This document shows positions 7,575 to 16,403 of a stretch of DNA of 19,657 nt, one piece after another (position 1 is the first letter of the stretch; each line of letters starts with the position of its first letter). The stretch comes from Planctomycetota bacterium (lineage in GTDB: Bacteria; Planctomycetota; JAMOSO01): positions 1-19,657 of the forward strand of contig JAMOSO010000005.1 in NCBI GenBank assembly GCA_027063065.1, written 5' to 3'. Made by a program: the position numbers and the translations under genes. The notes below the pieces were generated by a model, which saw only the letters and a list, made by a program, of their open reading frames with translations, was not told where the DNA came from and searched no databases.

Positions 7575-9413
7575 CTACACTTTACGAGGCAATTTTTTAA
7601 TCCCCCGCATATATACGGTTAAAATAGCGATATCAGCTGGAGATATGCCTGCTATGCGGCTGGCTTGACCTAAATCAGCTGGTCTCAATTTATTTAATTT
7701 TTCTCGGGCTTCGTTTTTCAAGCCATCTACCTTATCGTAATCCAAATCATCGGGTAAGTTGACCCTTTCCATTTTTAGGTTACGTTCTACCTGCGCTAAC
7801 TGTCTTTTGATATATGTGCGATATTTTAATTCTATTTCAACATGCTTAATTACGTCATCGGCATATTTAGCTTTTTCAATCGACAATTTTTCAATCAAAT
7901 CAGTCAGTTTTGCTTTTGGCATATTAAGTAAATTAACAGCCTCTTTCCCCTCAATCCAACGCCCCTCTATTTGAGAAGTTAAATCTTTAATGGCCTTTAT
8001 TTTACTTTTGGTTTTTTCTTTAAAATTATCATCTATTAACCCCACTCGACAAGCAGTGTCATAAAGTCTGATATCGGCATTATCATGACGCAATAAAATG
8101 CGATATTCTGCAGACGAAGTAAACATTCTATAAGGCTCTTGAATATCCTTAGTTACTAAATCATCTACTAAAACGCCTATATATGCTTCGCTTCTTTCCA
8201 AGACAAATGGTTTTTTATTTTGCAATTTATGCACAGCATTAACACCGGCCACCAAACCCTGAGCGGCGGCTTCTTCATAACCTGATGAACCAACTATTTG
8301 ACCTGCTAAATATAAACCGTTAAATTTAGCCAATTCCATTGTGCGCTTTAGCTGATAAGGTAAAACATAATCATATTCAATGGCATAGGCGTATCTGGTA
8401 ACTTCGATATTTTCAAAACCTGGTATACTACGCAACATTTTATCTTGAATTTCAGGTGGCAACGAATTAGACAACCCATTTAAGTATAATTCTTCACTGC
8501 GATCACCCTCTGGCTCAATAAATATATGATGTCGTGTTTTATCGGCAAAACGCACTACCTTATCTTCAAAACTGGGACAATACCTAACCCCTGTACCTTC
8601 GATTTGCCCACCGTAAAGACTGCTTGATTTGATATTATCAGCCACTATTTGTTGGGTTTGCTCGGTGGTGTAAGCCATCCAACAATGCTTTGAATTAACT
8701 AAAGTTTTTTGTGCTGTAAAACTAAATTTGGTTGGATTTTCATCGGCATCTTGAATTTCAAACTTAGTAAAATCTAAACTGCGTTTTGTAACGCGTGGAG
8801 GAGTACCCGTTTTAAACCGTTTAATATCTAAATTTAATTGTTGTAAAGATTTAGATAACTCAACTGAGGCTGTTTCTCCAGCTCGCCCACTAACTTGGGA
8901 GTTTTGCCCAATATGAACCTCTCCACCTAAAAATGTGCCGGCAGTTAAAATAACCGCCTTAGCTGTATAGAAACGCATATCCTTAGTTATAATGCCTTTG
9001 ATTTTATTATCTTCAAGTATAAGGTTGCTAACTTCTCCCTGTTTAAGAAATAAATTATCGATACGCATTAGCTCGCGTTGCATTTCATTGCGATATACAA
9101 ACCTATCAACCTGGCAACGAGGGGATTGCACCGCAGGCCCTTTTGTATGATTTAATAACCTAGAATGCACAGCACATCTATCGGCAATTTTGCCCATTAA
9201 ACCACCTAAAGCATCTATTTCACGTACCATTTGCCCTCTGGCTGTACCACCGACAGACGGATTGCAAGGCATATGCGCCAATAAATCAATGTACATGGTT
9301 AAAAGCAAGGTTTTGCAACCTAATCTAGCTGATGATGCGGCGGCCTCACAACCTGCGTGACCACCACCAACAACAATTATATCGTAATTTTCTAGGGGAG
9401 TTTTATTTTGCAT
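7575..9413 (-). CDS. mnmG: tRNA uridine-5-carboxymethylaminomethyl modification enzyme MnmG (GidA)
   Basis: 612 aa, close to the usual ~620-630. With MnmE it installs the (carboxymethyl)aminomethyl group on U34 of certain tRNAs, using FAD, NADH and methylene-THF. The N-terminus has the FAD Rossmann motif IIVVGGGHAGCEAA (about 12-25). Family blocks follow: MPCNPSVGGTARGQMVREIDALGG, TGTPPRV, CPSFEDKVVRF, and GLYLAGQIVGSSGYEEAAAQG near 370. The C-terminal helical MnmE/tRNA-binding region ends ADLGQASRIAGISPADIAIL. The mnmE partner is not in the window. The ATG at 9413 has only a weak ribosome site; a poor TTGGGG-N16-TAGAAT lies directly upstream on the minus strand. Divergent from fbaA. Confidence 0.97.
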   Translation of the reverse strand: MQNKTPLENYDIIVVGGGHAGCEAAASSARLGCKTLLLTMYIDLLAHMPCNPSVGGTARGQMVREIDALGGLMGKIADRCAVHSRLLNHTKGPAVQSPRCQVDRFVYRNEMQRELMRIDNLFLKQGEVSNLILEDNKIKGIITKDMRFYTAKAVILTAGTFLGGEVHIGQNSQVSGRAGETASVELSKSLQQLNLDIKRFKTGTPPRVTKRSLDFTKFEIQDADENPTKFSFTAQKTLVNSKHCWMAYTTEQTQQIVADNIKSSSLYGGQIEGTGVRYCPSFEDKVVRFADKTRHHIFIEPEGDRSEELYLNGLSNSLPPEIQDKMLRSIPGFENIEVTRYAYAIEYDYVLPYQLKRTMELAKFNGLYLAGQIVGSSGYEEAAAQGLVAGVNAVHKLQNKKPFVLERSEAYIGVLVDDLVTKDIQEPYRMFTSSAEYRILLRHDNADIRLYDTACRVGLIDDNFKEKTKSKIKAIKDLTSQIEGRWIEGKEAVNLLNMPKAKLTDLIEKLSIEKAKYADDVIKHVEIELKYRTYIKRQLAQVERNLKMERVNLPDDLDYDKVDGLKNEAREKLNKLRPADLGQASRIAGISPADIAILTVYMRGIKKLPRKV

Positions 9414-9497
9414 GGCAATATTCTAACAAAAAAAATATACACCCCAACATTATTTTAATAGATAAGTAATGGTAAAAGTCTTTTTAAACAAAAACCT

Positions 9498-9529
9498 TTA
9501 AAATAGTTGTCAAAACAATTAAAATAGTT
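9498..9529 (+). repeat. 11-bp direct repeat with 21-bp period upstream of fbaA (possible operator)
   Basis: TTAAAATAGTT occurs perfectly at 9498-9508 and again at 9519-9529, a 21-base period (two helical turns). The second copy is overlapped by an inverted repeat AATTAA/TTAATT (9517-9522 and 9528-9533). Both lie in the 159-bp gap between the divergent mnmG and fbaA genes, 44-75 bases before the fbaA ATG. This is an operator-like arrangement, but AT-rich sequence can produce such repeats by chance. No convincing -35/-10 pair for fbaA was found. Confidence 0.4.
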
Positions 9530-9572
9530 AATTCAATATATATTTTAAGCCCCTTTTTATAGGAAGTAAATC

Positions 9573-10649
9573 ATGGCAAAAATTTCTGATGTTGTAAAAC
9601 CAGGCGTTATCTTTGGTGATGACGTAAAAAAAGTATTTGAACTAGCCAAAGCTGGCAAGTTTGCCTTACCTGCTGTTAATGTAGTCGGTACAGACTCCAT
9701 CAACGGCGTCCTTGAAGCTGCTGCTGCGGTTAATTCTCCAGTAATTATTCAATTTTCAAATGGTGGAGCATCTTTCACCGCTGGAAAAGGCCTTAAACTA
9801 GAGGGACAACAAGCTGCCATTATCGGAGCTGTTTCTGGCGCTAAACACGTTCATGCTGTAGCAGAAGCTTATGGTGTACCAGTAATCATGCACACCGACC
9901 ACGCCGCCAAAAAATTATTACCTTGGATTGATGGTCTTTTAGACGCTGGCGAAAAACACTTTGCCGAAACAGGCAAACCTCTTTTTAGCTCTCACATGCT
10001 TGATCTTTCTGAAGAAAGTCTAGAAGAAAACATGGAGATTTCTTGCAAATACTTAGAACGTATGGCAAAACTCGGTATGACTTTAGAAATTGAATTAGGT
10101 ATTACAGGCGGAGAAGAAGACGGCGTTGACAATAGCGATGTGGCTGCTGAAGATCTTTACACAAAACCTGAAGAAGTAAACTTTGCCTACGAAAAACTAA
10201 GCGCTATTAGCGATCAATTTACTATAGCTGCCTCTTTTGGTAATGTACATGGCGTTTATAAACCAGGTAATGTAAAACTTACTCCAAAAATTCTTGATAA
10301 CTCACAAAAATTTATCCAAGAAAAACATAACACTGCCGAAAAGCCAGTTAATTTTGTTTTTCACGGTGGATCTGGTTCTAGCCCTGCTGAAATCGAAGAA
10401 GCCATTAGCTATGGTGTAATTAAAATGAATATCGACACAGATACTCAATGGGCAACTTGGTCTGGTATCAAAGATTTTTACAAAGCCAATGAAGCTTACC
10501 TACAAGGACAAATTGGCAATCCAGACGGCGAAGATAAACCAAACAAGAAATATTACGACCCACGCGTTTGGCTACGTAAAGGTCAAGAATGTTTAGTTGA
10601 ACGTGTAAAACTTGCATTTAAAGAATTAAACTGTATCGACAAATACTAA
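9573..10649 (+). CDS. fbaA: Fructose-bisphosphate aldolase, class IIA
   Basis: 358 aa, colinear with the E. coli-type class II enzyme. It splits fructose 1,6-bisphosphate to dihydroxyacetone phosphate and glyceraldehyde 3-phosphate, and works in reverse in gluconeogenesis, with a catalytic zinc. Seen directly: HTDHAAKK with proton-donor D109 and zinc ligand H110; LEIELGITGGEEDGVDNS with E174 and E181/E182; SFGNVHGVYKPG with zinc ligand H226; FVFHGGSGS with zinc ligand H264; and MNIDTDTQWA for phosphate and substrate binding. The numbering matches the E. coli enzyme. AGGAAG (9561-9566) is six bases before the ATG. Codon use is noticeably less A/T-biased than in neighbours, fitting high expression. 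The gene is monocistronic and ends at a strong terminator. Confidence 0.97.
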   Translation: MAKISDVVKPGVIFGDDVKKVFELAKAGKFALPAVNVVGTDSINGVLEAAAAVNSPVIIQFSNGGASFTAGKGLKLEGQQAAIIGAVSGAKHVHAVAEAYGVPVIMHTDHAAKKLLPWIDGLLDAGEKHFAETGKPLFSSHMLDLSEESLEENMEISCKYLERMAKLGMTLEIELGITGGEEDGVDNSDVAAEDLYTKPEEVNFAYEKLSAISDQFTIAASFGNVHGVYKPGNVKLTPKILDNSQKFIQEKHNTAEKPVNFVFHGGSGSSPAEIEEAISYGVIKMNIDTDTQWATWSGIKDFYKANEAYLQGQIGNPDGEDKPNKKYYDPRVWLRKGQECLVERVKLAFKELNCIDKY

Positions 10650-10667
10650 ACATTATTAATCTACATT

Positions 10668-10699
10668 AAAAAAACCCCGTTTTATAGCGGGGTTTTTTT
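10668..10699. terminator. Bidirectional Rho-independent terminator between fbaA and the glycosylation operon
   Basis: Seven A (10668-10674), CCCCG (10675-10679), an eight-base loop, CGGGG (10688-10692) and seven T (10693-10699) form a 12-bp stem. It is flanked by A and T tracts and can act in both directions. It ends fbaA on the plus strand. On the minus strand it ends the convergent operon, whose last stop codon (10698-10700) overlaps it. Confidence 0.9.
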
Positions 10700-11315
10700 A
10701 ATTAAAAACTAGTTTAGCTGGCACACCCACGTAAGTGCCACTTTGAGTTATATTGTTTATAACTACTGCGCCTGCTCCTATTGTAACATTATCACAAATA
10801 CTTAACTCATCAATTATTGTTGCGCCTGCTCCTATCATACAATTATTACCAATAGTTACTTGACCACATATTTTTACCCCAACAGATATATGATTATGAT
10901 TTCCTATTTTTACCTCATGCTCAACAATAGCGCCAGTATTTATAATATTATTATTACCAATTTTAACAAAAGCATTAATATAAACCTTGGCAAAGATTTG
11001 ATTGGCTATACCAATTACTAAGTTTGATTCACAATATGCGGTTTTATGAATTAAATTATGCGTAATTAATTGTTTTAAAAATTTTTCAAAAAAAGCCTGC
11101 CGTATGCAATTATCGCCTATAGACAAAAACACATTTAAATCTTGCGAAATAGAATTAATTGTGCCAACTAATTTTATATTATCAATTTTTTTTGAATCCA
11201 TTAAAGCATAAGCATCATCGTATAAATAAATATTAGCCTCACTAAAATATTGCCTAATCAAATTAAGCGACGAATGGGTATGACCACCAGCCCCAACTAT
11301 TGCGATATGTTTCAT
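10698..11315 (-). CDS. NeuD/PglD-family sugar O/N-acyltransferase
   Basis: 205 aa. The N-terminal ~85 residues form a small Rossmann-like domain with VGAGGHTHS (7-15), which binds the sugar nucleotide in PglD. Residues about 86-205 are a left-handed beta-helix of hexapeptide repeats (IGNNNIINTGAIVEHEVKIG…ISVGVKI…IGAGATI…IGAGAVVI) ending GVPAKLV. H133 in VEHE aligns with the catalytic histidine of C. jejuni PglD. Such enzymes transfer an acetyl group from acetyl-CoA to an amino or hydroxy sugar in nonulosonic-acid, bacillosamine or O-antigen pathways. It overlaps the preceding Maf gene by ATGA and is the last gene of the operon, so it probably decorates the sugar the operon handles. The exact substrate is unknown. 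Confidence 0.85.
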   Translation of the reverse strand: MKHIAIVGAGGHTHSSLNLIRQYFSEANIYLYDDAYALMDSKKIDNIKLVGTINSISQDLNVFLSIGDNCIRQAFFEKFLKQLITHNLIHKTAYCESNLVIGIANQIFAKVYINAFVKIGNNNIINTGAIVEHEVKIGNHNHISVGVKICGQVTIGNNCMIGAGATIIDELSICDNVTIGAGAVVINNITQSGTYVGVPAKLVFN

Positions 11316-13018
11316 AATATATTTTGTAATGTTTTCAATGCTTTTTTTAAATTCAAAAAATAATTTTCTTCGCTTTCGGCTATATTAAAATATGTTCCCG
11401 ATTCTTTTGCAATAAGTCTTTGCCGTTGTGCTTTATTATACTGCAACACCATTGTTGGTGATAAAAAATGAATAAAACTAGACAATCTTTTATCATACGC
11501 TAAATACGTTTGTAAGTCAGACAATGTATTACAAGCCTGTGCTTTTTGTAAACCACAATTTAACTCTTTTAAGACTTGTTTCATTATATGAATATTTTTT
11601 TGAGGTTTTTTAGTGTTCAATTTAATATTTACTCGCTTAGAATTTGCTAAAAACATATTTAAATCACCCACTTGCACACCACGCTTTTTCAAACCACCAG
11701 CACCTGCATCGTATACGTTAGAATTATATTGAGCAATAACCGCCTCTAACTCATATAAAAAAGACAACATTACTGTATCTGAATACACTTTATTATCTTC
11801 ATAGCTAAAAGCCGTTAACAATTCTGAACGAAATCGCAATATCCGTTCCCACTCCATCATTTCATAAGTAGAAAATCTATTAAGCGTTGGCCATCCTGTA
11901 TCGTAATGATTTAAACCAGGAGCATAAGTAACCCCATACGGGCTAGACAAATCCATACCAACCAGACTAATATTATCCACACCAAAATAAGCCAATGTTG
12001 TAAATGCCATAACGCCAACTGAACTACCTGTTGTGATAGGGCTTTGACAATCAAAATTATTTACCAACCATTCTGTACGTGGCTCTGGAACAAAACAAAC
12101 TGCGCCAGACCATTTTTGCAAACTTAAAATATTTGCCCTAGGATCTATAACTAATAAAGGTTGCTTTGATACTGGCAAATCAGACGCTACCGCCAAATAA
12201 TCAGATGAAAACTCATGATAATCTAACGTTACGACAATATGCGGAATAATATCATTTGCAAGTAATAACTTTAAGGCTGTACCAGCACAACATATAACTG
12301 TGTTGTGATAATATTTTTTTATAACTGGGATGGCCAATGCCAAACTAGGGCCTGCACCTACCACCAAACCATTAAAGCCCTTAAAAACATTTTTAAAAGA
12401 CAATAAAGAATCACTGCCAAAATACCAAGGTGCAATAGATAATTTGTTTTTCATTTCGATTTGAGATAATTCCACTGCGGATTTTAGCGCTGTCCCCACC
12501 CAAAAAAATTCGTCTTTTAATGCTTGTGAAATACCTAAATAATATGAGCTATAACGCTGTACACTGGGCTTTTGCTCTATTGTATGCATAGCAATTGTTG
12601 CCCAATTTTGAATATGTGGATGAATTAAAGCTTTAAATTCGGTTATAGTTTTACCAATTATTAGATAGGTTTGAGGACGTGTTAATATTTTTTTTAAATC
12701 ATAAACTTGACACGCCCTATAAAAAATCTCTATGTCTTTTTCTACAATTATTACAACTGTAGGACTATAAATTTTATCTTCAATAGCTTTTAATGTGTGT
12801 GCTAATCCTAATCCTAAAAACAATAAAGTATCGCCCAATTGATAATTAAGATTTGCAATTTGGCGTTGTGACTCTTCTAAAGGGCGATATTTACTGTGTA
12901 ATAAATATTTATCTTCTCCATGCAATACTTCTAATGTTTTTGTTCCATCACGAGCATCAATCAATTTTGTATGAGTAGGTTTAAAATCCTGCGTGATTAA
13001 ATTTTTATCTTCAAACAT
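11312..13018 (-). CDS. Motility accessory factor-type (Maf/DUF115) glycosyltransferase, copy 1
   Basis: 568 aa. The family pairs an N-terminal region with a central GT-A-like MAF/DUF115 domain (PF01973). Seen here: FLGLGLAHTLK (67-77), VVIIVEKDIEIF (88-99), VVGAGPSLALA (219-229), VTLDYHE (263-269), LVGMDLSSPYGVTYAPG (352-368), and the hallmark TYEMMEWERILRFRSEL (384-400). A helical C-terminal region follows. In Campylobacter, Helicobacter, Clostridium and relatives, Maf proteins attach pseudaminic or legionaminic acid-type sugars to flagellin serines and threonines in the cytoplasm. It shares all core motifs with copy 2 upstream, so the two are paralogues. The gene starts three bases after the radical-SAM-like gene with no good ribosome site, suggesting coupling. 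Confidence 0.88.
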   Translation of the reverse strand: MFEDKNLITQDFKPTHTKLIDARDGTKTLEVLHGEDKYLLHSKYRPLEESQRQIANLNYQLGDTLLFLGLGLAHTLKAIEDKIYSPTVVIIVEKDIEIFYRACQVYDLKKILTRPQTYLIIGKTITEFKALIHPHIQNWATIAMHTIEQKPSVQRYSSYYLGISQALKDEFFWVGTALKSAVELSQIEMKNKLSIAPWYFGSDSLLSFKNVFKGFNGLVVGAGPSLALAIPVIKKYYHNTVICCAGTALKLLLANDIIPHIVVTLDYHEFSSDYLAVASDLPVSKQPLLVIDPRANILSLQKWSGAVCFVPEPRTEWLVNNFDCQSPITTGSSVGVMAFTTLAYFGVDNISLVGMDLSSPYGVTYAPGLNHYDTGWPTLNRFSTYEMMEWERILRFRSELLTAFSYEDNKVYSDTVMLSFLYELEAVIAQYNSNVYDAGAGGLKKRGVQVGDLNMFLANSKRVNIKLNTKKPQKNIHIMKQVLKELNCGLQKAQACNTLSDLQTYLAYDKRLSSFIHFLSPTMVLQYNKAQRQRLIAKESGTYFNIAESEENYFLNLKKALKTLQNIL

Positions 13019-13021
13019 ATT

Positions 13022-14626
13022 TTATAAATGAGCCCAATCCTTACATTTATTACACATTTCATATTTTTGAAAATGTCCATCAATATGAGTTTTACGATAG
13101 TCCCCAAGTTTACCCCAAGCTTGCTCAATACTAATATCAGCAATATTAGCAATCGCAAAATCAGCATTTATATCTTGCTTACAAACTGGTATAGAACCAT
13201 CACTATAAATAATTAATTGCTCCATTAAGCTCATACATGGACGTCTTTGAGATGGCAATAAACGCAAAGGATTGCGATCTTCCATAGAGGCGCAATAATC
13301 ATTAAAACCCTCAATAACTGCCCAACCAGTTTTTTGGTACCAATAATCAAAAAAGTCTTCCATTTCCGATATGTTTTCACGTAGTTTAATAAACGTTGGA
13401 ATAAAAATTGTATTAGGTAATAATTCTTGAGCCATTTGGATTTGCTCAACAATTTTTGTAAAATCAAAACCCGATTTAAATTTATTCCATAAAGCTGGAC
13501 TATGAGCATCAAGTTTAATAGAAATCACATCTGGCGCATTTACTTTAATGGTATCAACTAAACTTTCGGTTAAATCGGCACCATAAGTTGTTATATGCGT
13601 AGCCCATATTTTAGATTGCTTAGCAATATTTAATACATCTGCTAAATATGGATACAATAAAGGTTCACCATGAGCTCCTAAATTTAAACACACGTCTTGC
13701 CAAGAGCTACATTCTGCAAGTCTATTTTTAATAACTTTTAAATCTGCAAAATCAGTTCGTATACTTTGAGGTCGCAAACTATCATTAACACTAAATTTAG
13801 CAGAGAGTTCCCATTCTATTTCTCGAGGAAAAACATTAACTAATTCTCCATTTACAAACATAGTTTGATACTGATTAACAACCGCAAATGCATCTTGACG
13901 TTGCTTGCTATTAAGTGATTTCCATAAACTAAAAACTAAGTCTTTTAACCTTGGACTATTGGCCGCAAAGCGTTGACGCACTGTAGAAATATCTAAAGCA
14001 ACTGTATAACAATAAGAACTAATTAAAGGTTCATCCAACAAATAACTAGGATTATAAGCTATCATTTCATCCAATGTTTTTTGCGACTCTACTAATGATT
14101 GTAATTTATCACAAGTATATACTTGCATACCTAAGCCAGGAGGAGCAGAAGTAAAAGCTGCCCCAAAAGCAATACTATCTTGCAAGCAAGACAACATACC
14201 GTTTACAATATCAGCATCAATAAATGGTGCTTCTGCATCAAATTGCACCACTGCATCAGCACAATATTTTTTTGCTACTTCTAACAACAATTCTGGATGA
14301 GATAATTCTCCAAACAAATAAGTAGAGTCAATACCCCCACGCCATCCGTTAAGAGCAAATTTACGTTTAGCTCTACGTTGCTGACGTTTAATGGGCTCTG
14401 ATATAGAATGCTGAAAAATATTAACTTTAACACCTTGTAAAGCATTAGATGTTTTTAACAGCATATCCAAATTAGTGGCAACAACAATATTTGAAAATAA
14501 ATCAGTATTCTGAATTGCCTCAACCGTTCGAGCCAATAATGATTTACCGTCTAAATCACAATGCCATTGACTTGACAACCCCAATGCACCTACACTACTC
14601 GCTTCTATTACTGCTATTGTTTTCAT
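13022..14626 (-). CDS. Nucleotidyltransferase-like / degenerate radical-SAM / SPASM fusion protein
   Basis: 534 aa from the ATG at 14626 (a GTG at 14632 would add two residues; GGTGA lies just upstream of the ATG). Residues 1-215 resemble a CMP-sugar or Kdo cytidylyltransferase fold: 'DLDGKSLLARTVEAI', 'NIVVAT', 'VVQFDAEAPFIDADIV'. Its N-terminal basic signature is poorly conserved. Residues about 265-430 look like a radical-SAM barrel: FPREIEWELSAKF (266-278) sits where the CxxxCxxC loop should begin but has no cysteines, while GAHGEP (317-322), equivalent to the GGE motif, is kept. Residues 464-534 are SPASM-like, with C464, C482 and C525xxC528. It may therefore bind an auxiliary cluster without classic radical chemistry. 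It resembles the spirochaetal 'spiro-SPASM' proteins as I recall them. It sits between two Maf genes and overlaps the upstream one by 32 bp. Confidence 0.7.
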   Translation of the reverse strand: MKTIAVIEASSVGALGLSSQWHCDLDGKSLLARTVEAIQNTDLFSNIVVATNLDMLLKTSNALQGVKVNIFQHSISEPIKRQQRRAKRKFALNGWRGGIDSTYLFGELSHPELLLEVAKKYCADAVVQFDAEAPFIDADIVNGMLSCLQDSIAFGAAFTSAPPGLGMQVYTCDKLQSLVESQKTLDEMIAYNPSYLLDEPLISSYCYTVALDISTVRQRFAANSPRLKDLVFSLWKSLNSKQRQDAFAVVNQYQTMFVNGELVNVFPREIEWELSAKFSVNDSLRPQSIRTDFADLKVIKNRLAECSSWQDVCLNLGAHGEPLLYPYLADVLNIAKQSKIWATHITTYGADLTESLVDTIKVNAPDVISIKLDAHSPALWNKFKSGFDFTKIVEQIQMAQELLPNTIFIPTFIKLRENISEMEDFFDYWYQKTGWAVIEGFNDYCASMEDRNPLRLLPSQRRPCMSLMEQLIIYSDGSIPVCKQDINADFAIANIADISIEQAWGKLGDYRKTHIDGHFQKYEMCNKCKDWAHL

Positions 14627-16403
14627 ATTCACCCATATTAAATTTTAATTTTTTTAACAACCTGATACTGCCACGTTTAATAATTTGAATATAAAAAATA
14701 TCGCGTTTAACTTGCAATGCTTTACGTTTTTTTATATCTGTTTCTGCCTCTATTTGCCTATCTATTTTTTTTAATTTTAATGAATCATGCACCTCTAAAT
14801 CTTGGGCAATTTCAATTAATAAGTCAAAAGTTAAAAGTTGTTTCTGTAAATGAACAATTATATCTAGGCCTACATTATTATTGATTGCGTTTATTAATTC
14901 TTCAACGATACTTATTATCTTTTCAAGATTACAAATAATTTGTTGTAATAATTTTTTATAATCTATTACATCCTGTTTTAGGTTTTTAAAGGTTATCTTC
15001 GTATTGTCAATTTGTATAGCCGTATTTAAAGACATTATTTCTGTAGCATTTTTTAAAGCACCACCTTCGGTCGCATCGATAACCCGTGCTTTAGAAGACA
15101 ATATTGCTTTATTAAAAGCATCTAAATAAGTAAGCATTAATGAATCGCTATACATCCAATTGTCTTCGACATCTTTTATTTTTATCAATTCAGATCTAAA
15201 TCTTAAGATTTGTTCCCACTCTAACATTTCATAAGTATTAAAACGGTTTAAAGATCCAAACCATTCTTCATAAGTTGATATACCAGGCACATGAGTAACT
15301 CCCCATGGATTACCCAAATCCAGACCGCATAAAATAATATTAGCAAAACCTAAACGTTGCAAAAAACAAAAAGCCTGGTGCGCAACTGTAGCCACAGGTT
15401 TAAAAATTTGATATGGAGTAGGCTTTTTACCCTTACATAATTGAAATAGCTTCTCATCTGGCAAAAAAATAACAGGTCCTTTATATATATCAGCAGCACG
15501 CTTGTGCGACCTAGCATCAACTATCAACACAGGCCATTTGACACCCTCTGGAATTTTTAAATCTTCTAAATATTTAGTCGAGGCAATACTATAATCCATT
15601 GTAACAATAGAATCAGGTATTATAGACTCTGACAATAAACGTTTTACAACTGTTCCAACAGCACAAATATGTAAATTCGTTTTTTTAAGCACTTCTATAT
15701 TTTTTTGTAACGATGGTCCAGCTGCAACTAAAATAGTGCTACTTTTTTCTGAATATTTTTGAGGTTCAAGATTTAAAGATGACTTTATATAATTTGCTAA
15801 ATTATCAAACCGATTAAAAATATCTGCCTGAGCTAATTCCATAGACGATTTTAAGCCAACTATTGATGCATTAATAGATGATATAACTTCTCTTTTAACC
15901 TGCTTATAATATTCTTGATGTAAGATAACTGAAGATTGCAACTCTAAATACTGAGGATTAAACATAGCGAGATACATAGATATATTTGCAAAATTAATTG
16001 CTGTATCACCTGGACCAATATCTCCGATTAATAAAAGGCGATTACTTTGTAACAATGTGGAAATGTCAACTATCGATAATGCTGCAAAAATCAGTCGCAA
16101 ATCACGTTCTATTATTACAAATTTTGTAGCTTTATCACAAACAGCTTCTAATAATTTAACATTATATCCCAATCCCAAACCAAAAAATATATAATCTGTT
16201 TCTGGTTTAATTGGCAAGCTACCTACTTGATGTTTTGCTTCTAATAAAGGATTGTCACCACCTAAAAAACCTTGTTGGTTTTTTAACGCCATACCTCCAG
16301 ATGATGCTGCAATTAATTCAAAGTCTTGCAATCCAGTAAAATTGACTATTTTTTTAGCCAAAAATGGATTGCACTTATTTAAAGCTACTAAATTGTTTTC
16401 AAT
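14595..16403 (-). CDS. Motility accessory factor-type (Maf/DUF115) glycosyltransferase, copy 2 (start uncertain)
   Basis: 588 aa if begun at TTG 16361, 602 aa if begun at AUU 16403. Maf/DUF115 hallmarks numbered from the TTG: FFGLGLGYNVKL (59-70), FVIIERDLRLIF (81-92), VAAGPSLQK (212-220), VTMDYS (253-258), LCGLDLGNPWGVTHVPG (344-360) and TYEMLEWEQILRFRSEL (376-392). A long helical, lysine-rich C-terminus follows. Role as for copy 1: sugar transfer to flagellin or another surface protein. No ATG or GTG is available in frame before the TTG, which has no ribosome site. The codons before it read IIENNLVALNKCNPFLAKKI, which aligns with the start of copy 1 (MFEDKNLI...). I therefore place the start at ATT (16403-16401), overlapping the upstream TAA stop; this is inference. 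The 3' end overlaps the next gene. Confidence 0.82.
   Translation of the reverse strand: MENNLVALNKCNPFLAKKIVNFTGLQDFELIAASSGGMALKNQQGFLGGDNPLLEAKHQVGSLPIKPETDYIFFGLGLGYNVKLLEAVCDKATKFVIIERDLRLIFAALSIVDISTLLQSNRLLLIGDIGPGDTAINFANISMYLAMFNPQYLELQSSVILHQEYYKQVKREVISSINASIVGLKSSMELAQADIFNRFDNLANYIKSSLNLEPQKYSEKSSTILVAAGPSLQKNIEVLKKTNLHICAVGTVVKRLLSESIIPDSIVTMDYSIASTKYLEDLKIPEGVKWPVLIVDARSHKRAADIYKGPVIFLPDEKLFQLCKGKKPTPYQIFKPVATVAHQAFCFLQRLGFANIILCGLDLGNPWGVTHVPGISTYEEWFGSLNRFNTYEMLEWEQILRFRSELIKIKDVEDNWMYSDSLMLTYLDAFNKAILSSKARVIDATEGGALKNATEIMSLNTAIQIDNTKITFKNLKQDVIDYKKLLQQIICNLEKIISIVEELINAINNNVGLDIIVHLQKQLLTFDLLIEIAQDLEVHDSLKLKKIDRQIEAETDIKKRKALQVKRDIFYIQIIKRGSIRLLKKLKFNMGEYENNSSNRSE

Noticed and set aside
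7759-7974. 71-codon open frame antisense to mnmG, and similar frames inside fbaA-strand, asd and Maf genes
   Set aside because: They lie wholly within strongly supported genes, show no domain or ribosome site, and have composition expected of shadow frames in AT-rich coding DNA.
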